DNA of 48,389 nucleotides from contig MU602681.1 in assembly GCA_025201865.1 (NCBI GenBank), forward strand, positions 37,720-86,108, read 5' to 3'. The notes beneath the pieces are model-generated. The model worked only from the letters and a program-made list of their open reading frames with translations. It ran no database searches and was not told where the DNA came from. Origin of the DNA: Ramicandelaber brevisporus (Eukaryota > Kickxellomycota > Ramicandelaberales > Ramicandelaberaceae). The position numbers and the translations under genes are program-made. Positions 18,829 through 27,989 of this stretch are shown here, piece after piece; the stretch's first letter is position 1; every line of letters begins with the position of its first letter.

Positions 18829-21800
18829 ATGGCTGACACGGCAGGTTCAAGTGGTGGCAGTGGTGGCGGTGGCGGTGGCCAGCGTCCTGATCTGCGCCTT
18901 GACGGCAAGAGCGAACAAGGCTTTTGTGCGTTCTTTAATCGTCTTCCTGAGGCTCCTGCTGCGGGAGACTCGCTCGAGAGCCGCACTCTTCGCTTGTTTG
19001 AACGCAACGGTGGTGAGTTTTATTCAGTTCACGGCGAAGATGCTCTGTATGTTGCCCAGACTGTGTACAAGACTACAACTGTAATCAAGCACCTTGGCGG
19101 TAAAGGTGATAATGGACTGCCCAGCTGCACTCTGTCTCGTTTGGCTACTGAAGCCTTCTTGCGCGAATCACTGCTGGTTAACCAGCATCGCGTTGAGATC
19201 TGGGCGCCACAGCAAGGCTCGGCGAGCTCTTGGAAGGTTATGCGTCGCGCTTCGCCTGGCAACCTGCAGGATGTTGAGGATTTACTTGGAGCCGATGCTG
19301 CTGGTTCAAGTGCCAATGCGAGTTCATCAATGCCATCAGCACCTGTAGTGATGGCTATCCGAATTGGAAGCAGCGCAGAGATTGTGGCCAGCAATGATGC
19401 GGCCACAGCCGGTGCAAATAGCGTGGCAGCGCCGCAGCTTGTACTGGGAGCTGCAATGTGTGATCCATCGGGACGAGTTATGTCAGTTGTGGAGTTTATG
19501 GATAATGAGTTGTATTCTAACTTGGAATCACTGGCTATTCAGCTCAATGTTAAAGAATGCCTAGTCCCACCAGCCACTGCAGCAGATGTCCAGTTACGCA
19601 AGTTGAAGGCAGTACTGGAGAGAAGTGGAATTGTTACAACTGAACTGAAAAGAAGTGACTTTGCAACATCCGATATTGAGCAAGATTTGAATAGATTGCT
19701 GGCTCATTCAAGCAGCGATGGAACAACTGTGGATGATGGAATCAATTCTGTGCCTGTGAATGTTGCTACGTTACCAGAGTTTGAGCTTAAAATTGCACTT
19801 GGGTGCATTGCTGCATGCATTAAATACTTGTCGCTACTTTCAGATGAATCTAATCATGGCAGATTTGCATTAAAGAGACACCACTTGTCAGATTACATGA
19901 AGTTGGACGCAGCTGCTGTTCGCGCATTAAACTTGGTTCCAATGCCAGGCGATGGTTCAAACACCTCAATCAGTTTATTTGGTTTGTTGAATAAGTGCAA
20001 GACTATCCAAGGATCTCGTTTACTAGCTCAATGGTTAAAGCAACCACTTCTAAATACGACTGAGATTAACGACAGACTTGCATTGGTTGAGTTGTTTGTG
20101 AATAATTATGAGTTGAGAACATCGCTACAGAATGATGCATTGCAGAGTATGCCTGATTTAATTAGATTAACCAAGCGATTGTTAAAGGGAAATGCAGGAC
20201 TGCAGGAAGTGGTTAGAGTTTACCAAGTTATTACTAGAATTCCTGTCCTTGTTGATACTCTTCAGCAATTTGCATCAAATGATATGGACATTGACCAAAA
20301 TGGAGATGGATTAAAGTCAGGCGAATATTTGCTGAATGAGTGGTTTACTTCACCCTTGACAGTTATCTCAGAAAAGCTGTATAAACTGCAGGAGATGGTG
20401 GAAACTACGGTTGACTTAAAAATGGCAGATCAGCACGAGTATATGATTAAACCCCAGTTTGATCAAGTGTTAGTTGAGCTGAGATCCAAAATAGACGAAT
20501 CGATGAGTGAAATGATTAATGAACAGCAAAGAGTATCCAATGCGCTGAATATGGAAATGGACAAGAAGCTTAAATTGGAAAAGACTAATGTACATGGATA
20601 CTGTCTCAGATTGACGAGAACTGATGCCACCGTACTGCGCAATAAATCCACCCAATACATTGAGCTGGCGACTCAAAAGACCGGTGTGTACTTTACTACA
20701 ACTACTCTCAGACAGCTGGGTAAAGAATATGCCACGGCTACCGACGAATACAACAAAACTCAGACGTTGCTGGTTAAAGAGATTGTGGCAGTGGTGGCCT
20801 CATACCATCCCATTATGGAACACCTCAATTCAATTATAGCCAAATTAGATGTGTTGCTGTCATTTGCACATGTATCTGTTCATGCGCCAACTCCTTATGT
20901 TCGTCCCAATATAATCAAACCCGCTGAATCGGAGAATGATGATGATAATGGCTGCATAGTATTGGATTCGGCGCGTCACCCGTGCCTCGAAGTTCAAGAT
21001 GACGTTGCCTTTATTCCAAACAATGTCAACATCACCAGAAAGGAGTCTAGTTTTAGTATTATCACTGGACCCAATATGGGTGGCAAATCCACATACATCA
21101 GACAAGTTGGAGTAATTGTGTTGATGGCTCAGATTGGCTGTTTTGTTCCGTGCTCATCTGCCGATATCACTATTGTTGATTGCATCCTGGCTAGAGTTGG
21201 TGCCGGCGATAGTCAGCTGCGTGGAATATCTACGTTTATGGCTGAGATGCTGGAGACTGCCTCAATTTTACGAACTGCGACTCGCAACTCGCTTATAATC
21301 ATTGATGAACTGGGTCGTGGCACAAGCACCTATGATGGATTTGGACTGGCTTGGGCTATTTCCGAGCATATCATAACCCAAACAAAGAGCTTCTGTTTGT
21401 TTGCCACTCATTTCCACGAGCTGACTGCAATTGCAAATGAACATTCTGGTGTGGCCAACCTGCATGTCACAGTGCGCACCTCTGATAATGAGATTGCATT
21501 GCTGTACAGAGTCAAGCCAGGAGTATGCGATCAGTCGTTTGGTATCCATGTTGCACAAATGGCTAACTTCCCAGATTCAGTTGTGCGCCTCGCTCGTCGC
21601 AAAGCAGCCGAGCTGGAAGACTTTGGAGATTATAAAGCAGAGGACAGCGTGCATGCTAAAATGAAGGAGCAGATGAACAGCTACACGCCTGACCAAATTG
21701 AGCAAGGCTACCAGATTGTACACGAGTTTATGACTGCGTTTAAAGCGAAAATGGATGAACACAACGCAGATGAGGAATATGATACCAGTGACATGTTTGA

Positions 21801-21924
21801 GGTTGATCAACAGGTCAAAGCGTCGGTGAAAATGCTGCAGGAGTTGTACGCGGAATTCGAGACGCGAATCAACGCATCTCCTTTTGCTCGCGATCTCATT
21901 GAAGGTCAGCTTGCTCTTGCTTAA
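18829..21924 (+). CDS. MSH2: MSH2, DNA mismatch-repair MutS homologue
   Basis: Forms MSH2-MSH6 and MSH2-MSH3 heterodimers that recognise mismatches and loops in nuclear DNA. 1031 aa, slightly longer than the usual 930-960. The order is a mismatch-binding/connector region, a lever/clamp region (about 380-680), and the C-terminal ABC ATPase. Walker A is GPNMGGKSTY at 747-756, with the Q-loop soon after. The signature region is STFMAEMLE. Walker B is IIIDELGRGTSTYDG with Asp826/Glu827, followed by the switch His in FATHFHEL. The N-terminus lacks the MSH6 Phe-x-Glu mismatch motif, as expected of MSH2. The start at 18829 (AAAATGG context) is preferred over an upstream non-ATG extension. The first 20 residues are a Gly/Ser run. 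Confidence 0.97.
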   Translation: MADTAGSSGGSGGGGGGQRPDLRLDGKSEQGFCAFFNRLPEAPAAGDSLESRTLRLFERNGGEFYSVHGEDALYVAQTVYKTTTVIKHLGGKGDNGLPSCTLSRLATEAFLRESLLVNQHRVEIWAPQQGSASSWKVMRRASPGNLQDVEDLLGADAAGSSANASSSMPSAPVVMAIRIGSSAEIVASNDAATAGANSVAAPQLVLGAAMCDPSGRVMSVVEFMDNELYSNLESLAIQLNVKECLVPPATAADVQLRKLKAVLERSGIVTTELKRSDFATSDIEQDLNRLLAHSSSDGTTVDDGINSVPVNVATLPEFELKIALGCIAACIKYLSLLSDESNHGRFALKRHHLSDYMKLDAAAVRALNLVPMPGDGSNTSISLFGLLNKCKTIQGSRLLAQWLKQPLLNTTEINDRLALVELFVNNYELRTSLQNDALQSMPDLIRLTKRLLKGNAGLQEVVRVYQVITRIPVLVDTLQQFASNDMDIDQNGDGLKSGEYLLNEWFTSPLTVISEKLYKLQEMVETTVDLKMADQHEYMIKPQFDQVLVELRSKIDESMSEMINEQQRVSNALNMEMDKKLKLEKTNVHGYCLRLTRTDATVLRNKSTQYIELATQKTGVYFTTTTLRQLGKEYATATDEYNKTQTLLVKEIVAVVASYHPIMEHLNSIIAKLDVLLSFAHVSVHAPTPYVRPNIIKPAESENDDDNGCIVLDSARHPCLEVQDDVAFIPNNVNITRKESSFSIITGPNMGGKSTYIRQVGVIVLMAQIGCFVPCSSADITIVDCILARVGAGDSQLRGISTFMAEMLETASILRTATRNSLIIIDELGRGTSTYDGFGLAWAISEHIITQTKSFCLFATHFHELTAIANEHSGVANLHVTVRTSDNEIALLYRVKPGVCDQSFGIHVAQMANFPDSVVRLARRKAAELEDFGDYKAEDSVHAKMKEQMNSYTPDQIEQGYQIVHEFMTAFKAKMDEHNADEEYDTSDMFEVDQQVKASVKMLQELYAEFETRINASPFARDLIEGQLALA

Positions 21925-22385
21925 CTAGATCAACACTGCTTATTTATGCATATCCCATTATCAAACTATTAAATCCATTGTTCTTTTTATTTCTCATTAT
22001 ATAATCCATCAAGACATAGATTAGTGGTTAGTGATTAGCGATTGGTGATAAAAGGGGGCGGAGGGAACCGATCGATGGTGCCACAAACGATAAACAAAGA
22101 ATGTGACGCATCAAGAGTCTTGTTGCCAGCGTGTGCTGGAGTCGATTCGCATGCCACGAGCAGCCAAGTCTATATGTGTCATTTGCTTATTTGCTCTCCA
22201 CCGTCTGCTGATCTCTCCCTATCTTTGCACTCATTATCATCACCATTATCATCGTCATCATTATAAGACTTTGTTCGTTTGTCAACTGCGCGCATCTACA
22301 AGACCTCACTTTTTTTTTTCCTGATCTGCCTGCAATTTTTTTTTTTTTTTACAAACACACACACACAAAACACGCGCATACTACA
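21925..22385. promoter_or_regulatory. MSH2 3' end and DAHP synthase promoter
   Basis: Contains an A+T-rich 3' end after MSH2, an AGGGGGCGG element at about 22055 and CT/CAT-rich sequence. Two T runs and a (CA)n stretch ending at the DAHP synthase ATG resemble a G-poor leader. No gene. Confidence 0.5.
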
Positions 22386-23972
22386 ATGGACAACGCCTCG
22401 ACACCAGCAACACCAGCCACTTCTGCCCAGACTGCAGCTTGGACTCCCACATCGTGGACCACCAAGCCCATCAAACAGGATGTCAACTACGAAGACCCCG
22501 TCGCTCTCAAGACTGTTCTGGACAAGCTTGGTCGGTTGCCGCCCCTCGTGGTCCCCGGCGAGGTTCAGCGTCTCCGCGAGCAGCTCCGCGACGTTGCACT
22601 TGGCAACGCCTTTCTGCTCCAGGGTGGCGACTGCGCAGAACTGTTCGACTACTGTTCTGCTGAGCCAATTGCAAACAAGCTAAAGGTGATGCTCCAAATG
22701 TCAATGGCCATCATTTGGGGAGCGCGCATGCCAGTTGTCCGCATTGCCCGCATCGCCGGCCAGTACGCCAAACCACGTTCCAGCCCATACGAAACACTGC
22801 CAACCGGTGAGCAGGTGCTGTCGTTCCGTGGCGACAATGTGAATGGCTACGAGGTTACCGACCGCAAACCAGATCCCGACCGCTTACTTGGTGCGTACTT
22901 CCATTCGGCTACAACTCTGAATTATATTCGTGCATTGCTGAATGCCGGCTTTGCTGATTTGCATCATCCAAAGGCGTGGGATTTGGGTCATGTCCGGCGT
23001 CCAGATTTGCGCAAAGAGTACCAGACGGTGGTGAATCGGATTTTGGATGCGCTCGACTTTTTACGCACCATTGGCGTTGATACATCGTCAACCACAGGCA
23101 GCTCGTCCGGCGGCAAGGCTGGTGACAAGGTGAGCAGCAGCAACGCTCGCAACCCACCATTTGCGCCAGCATCCTCGTTGAACACGGTTGACATTTACAC
23201 GTCGCACGAGGGGCTGTTGCTCGACTACGAGACCGCCTTGACTCGCGAGATGCCCAGCGCTCCATCCTGCCCAGCTGCTCAGCCACCATCGCCGTCTCCG
23301 AGTGGCACCTCGACCCCAAGCAACATTGTTCCTCATGAAGACGCTCCAGCCGAGAAGAGCTACTACAACACTGGCGCTCACTTCCTCTGGATCGGTGACC
23401 GTACCCGCCAGCTGGATGGTGCTCACATTGAGTACTTCCGCGGCATCACCAACCCGATCGGTGTCAAGGTTGGCCCCTCCATGCAGCCCGAAGAGCTTGT
23501 TCGCTTGCTTGACATTCTCAACCCGAACCACGAAGTCGGCAAAGTCACCCTCATTACCCGCTACGGCGCATCCAAGATTGATGCCCACTTGCCGGATCAT
23601 ATCAAGGCTGTCCAGAAGACCAAGCACGTTGTCGTGTGGTGCTGCGACCCAATGCACGGCAACACGTTCACCGCGCCTGGTGATGCTCGTTTGAAGACGC
23701 GCGACTTTGATGCCATCATGACGGAGATCTCCAAGGCGTTTGCTATTCATCGCGCTAACGGCAGCCGTCTTAATGGCGTGCATTTGGAGTTGACGGGTGA
23801 TAGCGTGACAGAGTGTGTGGGCGGATCAATGGAATTGGAGCCAGCGCAGCTTGAGCACAATTATCAGACTCACTGCGATCCACGTCTCAACTATGAGCAG
23901 AGCTTGGATGTTGCCTTCTTGATTGCACGTTACTACGAGAAGGAGCGCAAGGGCTTGCCTCTTTACATTTAA
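22386..23972 (+). CDS. Class II 3-deoxy-7-phosphoheptulonate (DAHP) synthase
   Basis: First step of the shikimate pathway: phosphoenolpyruvate plus erythrose 4-phosphate gives DAHP. 528 aa and clearly the plant/actinobacterial class II type, not the ARO3/ARO4 class I type. Visible motifs are FLLQGGDCAE with metal-ligand Cys83, RIARIAGQYAKPRSSP (119-134), FRGDNVNGY, YTSHEGLLLDYE, HFLWIGDRTRQLDGAHIE (332-349), NPIGVKVGPSM, WCCDPMHGN and HLELTGDSVTECVGG. Two low-complexity inserts, at about 233-265 (Gly/Ser/Lys) and 289-327 (Pro/Ser), interrupt the core near the active-site loops. Elsewhere the alignment to the family would be nearly gap-free. No plastid-like targeting sequence is seen, so it is probably cytosolic. 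Confidence 0.95.
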   Translation: MDNASTPATPATSAQTAAWTPTSWTTKPIKQDVNYEDPVALKTVLDKLGRLPPLVVPGEVQRLREQLRDVALGNAFLLQGGDCAELFDYCSAEPIANKLKVMLQMSMAIIWGARMPVVRIARIAGQYAKPRSSPYETLPTGEQVLSFRGDNVNGYEVTDRKPDPDRLLGAYFHSATTLNYIRALLNAGFADLHHPKAWDLGHVRRPDLRKEYQTVVNRILDALDFLRTIGVDTSSTTGSSSGGKAGDKVSSSNARNPPFAPASSLNTVDIYTSHEGLLLDYETALTREMPSAPSCPAAQPPSPSPSGTSTPSNIVPHEDAPAEKSYYNTGAHFLWIGDRTRQLDGAHIEYFRGITNPIGVKVGPSMQPEELVRLLDILNPNHEVGKVTLITRYGASKIDAHLPDHIKAVQKTKHVVVWCCDPMHGNTFTAPGDARLKTRDFDAIMTEISKAFAIHRANGSRLNGVHLELTGDSVTECVGGSMELEPAQLEHNYQTHCDPRLNYEQSLDVAFLIARYYEKERKGLPLYI

Positions 23973-24138
23973 TTTTAAAAAAACATCTATCTTGCTTTGG
24001 ACACTTCTTTTTGAACACATCACCGCCATCATCACTTATTGAAGCTCATTAAACATCCGAGATAAAACTATTCAAAAAAAAAAGAATCAAAAAATTACTT
24101 GGTGAGATTGATGTTTAGAGAGTCTTTGCTTGCGGCTT

Positions 24139-24615
24139 TTACTCACAATCGATGTCGCAGGTGTAAATGAGTGATTCAATAAATGTACCGTCGCAATACT
24201 TCTTTGATGCCTCGTGGTAGTGTTCGTAAAAGGTGTGGTCTGGTGGGTCATCTTTAAGAAGCTTCTTCAGGTTAAATATAATCTGCGGAACAAACTTGCG
24301 ATACTCCTCCTTGAACAGCCACTTCAAAAAGAGCTCCATGCTCGGGTAATCCCACTTCTTGGCGTCTTTATCGTACAAGCCAATGTCAGTGAAATCACAT
24401 TCAAACATCTGGTTGCATTGCGGGAGGCATGTGTGATCAAACTTGCGACAATCGTTGTGGAATACACGAATCAGAACGGCAAAACGGTCGTCATGGAGAC
24501 AGTCTGGTGGTTTAGGGGCATCCGGTGATGGATTTTCGGCGGCCAAAGTATCGGCGACCAAAGCCAGGAGCAAAGCGGCCAGAATCGCAACCAGCGAAAA
24601 CTTGAACGGCTGCAT
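24139..24615 (-). CDS. Small secreted protein with eight cysteines
   Basis: 158 aa with a strong signal peptide (MQPFKFSLVAILAALLLALV, cleavage near residue 26). The mature part of about 132 aa has exactly eight Cys: PDC, NDC, TC-x3-C, EC, YC, TC-x3-C. They could form four disulphides. Five sit in the first third and three in the last 20 residues, bracketing a Lys/Phe/Asp-rich helical-looking middle. It resembles no family I can name. Size, secretion and Cys pattern fit the broad class of small secreted fungal proteins, including effector-like and wall proteins. No enzyme motif. Confidence 0.78.
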   Translation of the reverse strand: MQPFKFSLVAILAALLLALVADTLAAENPSPDAPKPPDCLHDDRFAVLIRVFHNDCRKFDHTCLPQCNQMFECDFTDIGLYDKDAKKWDYPSMELFLKWLFKEEYRKFVPQIIFNLKKLLKDDPPDHTFYEHYHEASKKYCDGTFIESLIYTCDIDCE

Positions 24616-25674
24616 ACTGGAAACGGGAACGAGGGTTGTAATATTACAAGGTTGGCGAAAAAATACAGTACTTGAGTGTACGTGTGAGTGTGTGTGCTCG
24701 TCTGGAAGTGAATGGGAGGTGGTGTAGAGTGGAGTGTGCGATGTGGTCTGAGTGGGTGAATGTATGAAGAGAAGATTGACCGGACAGGCCGCAACGGCCG
24801 ATTAATATATACAACCTTCGAAAGGGCCGATAGGAGTGCCAACAATCGAACCGATTCAGATATATTGAGTTGATCGACACCACATCTGACTTTACAATTG
24901 CAATATACTGTTTTTTGTTGTTGTTCTGTTGAATTGTGCGTCCCCGCAAATCAAACAGTTTCAACACTGCTCTCCATTCTGTGACGGTTACTGTCTCTGT
25001 TCGAAGAACTCGGCATGTGTCAATCCGAGGATGTTAGGATGCACTCCCTTATCAAACTTGAGAGTAGGAATGACTTTTTTTAAAAAAAAAAAACTTGCAA
25101 TATTACGTATGCTGTTTATCAAAATAAGAAAGTGGATCATCATCACCAGTCATCCAAGGCTTGACATTGCGGCAGAATATTGAAGCTTCTCAAATTTTAT
25201 AATAATCAAAAAACAAGTATCAATCTGACTGGGAAAAAAGTATGGAGCCACTGTATTCGATATCAGTAAAATCTAATTAACGTATGACGTGTGGATCAGA
25301 TGGTGAGGGCGGCGACAGTGGCGGCGGCAAGATAATTTAATTAGCAATTAGACTTGCTTTTAAAGAGTCTTTTAATAAACGCTTCGGGCACTGACACTCT
25401 ACGAGTTAGGAGCCGAAAACAAAGACTACCATAACGGTCAAATCGTCACTGTAATGAGTATAGACAAGAGTGTTGCAATCGACATTACGCATCTCAACAA
25501 ACGCCAGTAGTTCAAGTCCTCCATTTCAGTGTATTTGCAGCAGCCCCTGAACGGTGACTGTATCCACACTTGGTCGAGCCCAAGCTCCTTGTTTCTGAAT
25601 GTCCGAGTTTGACTTCTTTCTTGTTTTCGTTCACAGAAAAATTCAAAACAAACAAACAAACAAACACATAAACA
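24616..25674. promoter_or_regulatory. Divergent intergenic region with possible gene remnant
   Basis: About 1.06 kb between divergent genes. On the minus strand at about 24986-25078 a 30-codon open stretch reads VIPTLKFDKGVHPNILG and onward to a stop. It looks protein-like but has no start and is bounded by a poly-A/T run, so it may be a relic. Near 25632 a TTTCGTTCACAG sequence resembles a fungal 3' splice site in the leader of the next gene. The leader then reads (CAAA)n up to the ATG. Confidence 0.45.
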
Positions 25675-26727
25675 ATGGAGTCGGTGATCAACGATGAAGC
25701 GAGTACAACGCAAGGCGAGACAAGTGTCCTGTTCGAATTGATGCCTGTGACACCATGCATAACGTTCGACGGACAGCCGTCTGCTTTAAATACTGCGACT
25801 GCTACAAACAATGCTGAACCTCTAACAGCTGTGACTTCGCCTGCTCGGCCAGGACCGTTTGACGCATATGTGTACAGCCAAATGGCATCAGCGCCTGTTG
25901 ATGTCAAAGAAGGTAGACATACAAGCGACCCATTGCCAGTCATCAAAGGTAATAGTATTGAAGGTGTGGTCAATGCAAAGTCAGAGGCATATTCAGAGGC
26001 AGATACAGAAGCACCAGATGGATCATTTCTGGATGTGTTGAATGAATTGAGATCTGGTGGGGTACGGCAGACTACAGTTTCAGCAGGGACAGCAACAGCA
26101 ACAGCAATAGATGTACCAGCAGCGCCAGCAGCACCAACAACGATGCCAGCTGGCTCTGAGCGAGTAGGCGGCCAGCGAAGGACGGAAGGATCGATGGTGC
26201 ATCGAAATGAAGAATTGGCTAAACTGATGGCAGAAATTGCAACTGATTGCCGGTCAACAGCCCGTCGACTATCACGATTGGAGTCTCATGTGAGCAAACT
26301 CTCGCAATCACAGGTACAAATACAACCACAAGCACAGTCACAATTACTAGCACCACCACCAGCACCGCAAACACAGCGGGTGACTGTGGATGATTCGATG
26401 ATGCAGCGGTTGTCAAATGTTGAAGATCAAATTGTTCGACTGCGGCTTGGAATGGCTGAACTCTCTGTTGCATCTGTCATCAAGGAAGTTAATCGAACGG
26501 CTCAAGAAGTCAACAGCAGTACCACAACCGACTGGTGTCAGGACCGCCTCGCCGCCATTGCTGACAACCCCCTGGTAGCAACTAGGCTTAAGGCGTCGGC
26601 ATTCCAGACACAGGATGAATACATTGCGGCCCTCGAGAAGCGAGTTGCTCTTCTCGAAGAATCTAATAATTTGTTAACATTACAGCTCCTTTCCTATAAC
26701 CAAAATCAAAAGCGCTCTCTAGATTAA
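25675..26727 (+). CDS. Coiled-coil protein of unknown function
   Basis: 350 aa, not recognised. The first 170 residues are acidic and low-complexity (Ala/Thr/Ser/Pro). From about 180, ELAKLMAEIATDCRSTARRLSRLESHVSKL has heptad spacing. A Gln/Pro linker follows, and then another predicted coil (MMQRLSNVEDQIVRLRLGMAEL). The C-terminal coil YIAALEKRVALLEESNNLL (about 314-332) has leucines in a/d positions. No signal peptide, membrane segment or zinc motif. This architecture suits a scaffold or a subunit of a spindle, kinetochore or trafficking complex, but nothing identifies which. It ends 64 bp from the stop of convergent guanylate kinase. Confidence 0.75.
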   Translation: MESVINDEASTTQGETSVLFELMPVTPCITFDGQPSALNTATATNNAEPLTAVTSPARPGPFDAYVYSQMASAPVDVKEGRHTSDPLPVIKGNSIEGVVNAKSEAYSEADTEAPDGSFLDVLNELRSGGVRQTTVSAGTATATAIDVPAAPAAPTTMPAGSERVGGQRRTEGSMVHRNEELAKLMAEIATDCRSTARRLSRLESHVSKLSQSQVQIQPQAQSQLLAPPPAPQTQRVTVDDSMMQRLSNVEDQIVRLRLGMAELSVASVIKEVNRTAQEVNSSTTTDWCQDRLAAIADNPLVATRLKASAFQTQDEYIAALEKRVALLEESNNLLTLQLLSYNQNQKRSLD

Positions 26728-26791
26728 ATTGTCGCTAACTGATGTTTGCTTGTTTGCTCGTGATTACTCTACTTTAATTTCTTTTTCATTT

Positions 26792-27418
26792 TTAAGCGCT
26801 CTCGGCAGCAACAACGACATCTTGGGTACAGAACTTCTTAAACTGCTGGTAGGCCGTTTCCAAATCATCGTTAACAATGACCAAATCATGAGCACCTGGC
26901 TGCTTAGCATATTCCATCTCAAGCTTTGCAGCCTCCAATCTCTTGTTTACACTCTGTTCGTTCTCCGTTCCTCTGCCACGCAATCTGCGCTCCAGCTCTT
27001 CCACGGACGGCGGTGCCAAGAACAAGAAGCGCGCATTAAGATGCGTCTTCTTCACGGACATGACGCCTTGCATATCGATATCGAGAATGGGGAGCAGACC
27101 ATTGTCGAGAACGTCTTGAACGGCCTTGATGGAGGTGCCGTACATGTTGCCGCTGAATTCGGCGGACTCAATGAACTCGCCGCGAGATACGGAGTCAATC
27201 ATGGAGTCGCGAGCCACGAAATGGTAGTGGACACCGTTAATCTCGCCATCGCGAGGCTGGCGAGTGGTGTGGGAGATGGAAAAGCCAAAGATACCAGGAT
27301 ATTCAGCAAGCATGCGCTTGAGCAGAGTCGACTTGCCAGTGCCAGAGGGGCCGGACACGACGATCGGGCGAGCACCGGCAGCGATCTTGTAAGCTTTGGA
27401 GGCAGCAGTCGGCGACAT
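26792..27418 (-). CDS. GUK1: Guanylate kinase
   Basis: ATP-dependent phosphorylation of GMP to GDP in the cytosol, needed for GTP and GDP-mannose supply. 208 aa, near the normal 187-200. The P-loop is GPSGTGKST at 23-31. The GMP-binding part SHTTRQPRDGEINGVHYHF follows, then FIESAEFSGNMYGTS and LDIDMQGV. The lid region is RLRGRGTENEQSVNKRL. All expected family residues are in place. The N-terminal 16 residues are a short Ala/Lys extension. Confidence 0.97.
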   Translation of the reverse strand: MSPTAASKAYKIAAGARPIVVSGPSGTGKSTLLKRMLAEYPGIFGFSISHTTRQPRDGEINGVHYHFVARDSMIDSVSRGEFIESAEFSGNMYGTSIKAVQDVLDNGLLPILDIDMQGVMSVKKTHLNARFLFLAPPSVEELERRLRGRGTENEQSVNKRLEAAKLEMEYAKQPGAHDLVIVNDDLETAYQQFKKFCTQDVVVAAESA

Positions 27419-27505
27419 GATTCAGTTGGCTATTTTCTGTGCGCAAAAAGAATAAAAGTAAAATTCGGAAGAGAAATCAAAAGGTATAATGGAAATTAGT
27501 GCTGC

Positions 27506-27861
27506 GTGGTGACACTGCAAAGAGCTGGTCTTGGCGGCATTTATATGCTGTCTGACTCGATGGCAGCGCTACATTGCCTCAAGAACATGCGTGGCCACCG
27601 CGATCGGAACGTCATTGATGCTGTCTTTCCACGAAGGCGAGCATGGCCCCAAAGTCAACACCAGCTGGATACTGCGGCAATGAGGCTGCGGATGCACTCG
27701 CCGCCTTGGCACTGAATAACGAGACAACAACGCAGATGACTCTTGATGCACCTCAGCCTGCGACGCACTCATATCGGGTGTTCCTGCTGCGCGCACCCCA
27801 GCTTTGGCCGATCGTACGACCGCCACCAGATGAGACAACACTACAACCAGTACATGTCTGA
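27506..27861 (+). pseudogene. Decayed RNase H fragment of a retroelement
   Basis: Two pieces of a retrotransposon-type RNase H domain in different frames. The first (about 27536-27625) reads YMLSDSMAALHCLKNMRGH, matching the SDSxxAL active-site motif. The second (about 27643-27715) reads GYCGNEAADALAALAL, matching the GNExADxLA motif with the last catalytic Asp. A frameshift lies between them, near 27625-27643. There is no start, no reverse transcriptase and no poly-A tail in view. This looks like a short degenerate remnant of a non-LTR element, or of the RNase H of another reverse-transcribing element, lodged between two host genes. Confidence 0.65.
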
Positions 27862-27989
27862 TCTGATGTGTTTTAACCGTTAATCCGTTCAAAAAAAAGT
27901 ATATTGGCAATGCCTCTTGCGAACACTAGTAAAAAAAAGTAGAATTAAAGGTGGATAGATGGCTATTAAAAAAGGTGATTAGATTATTA

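Noticed and set aside
23088-23783. 231-aa minus-strand ORF opposite DAHP synthase
   Set aside because: It is a shadow of the strongly conserved sense gene and has no motif of its own.
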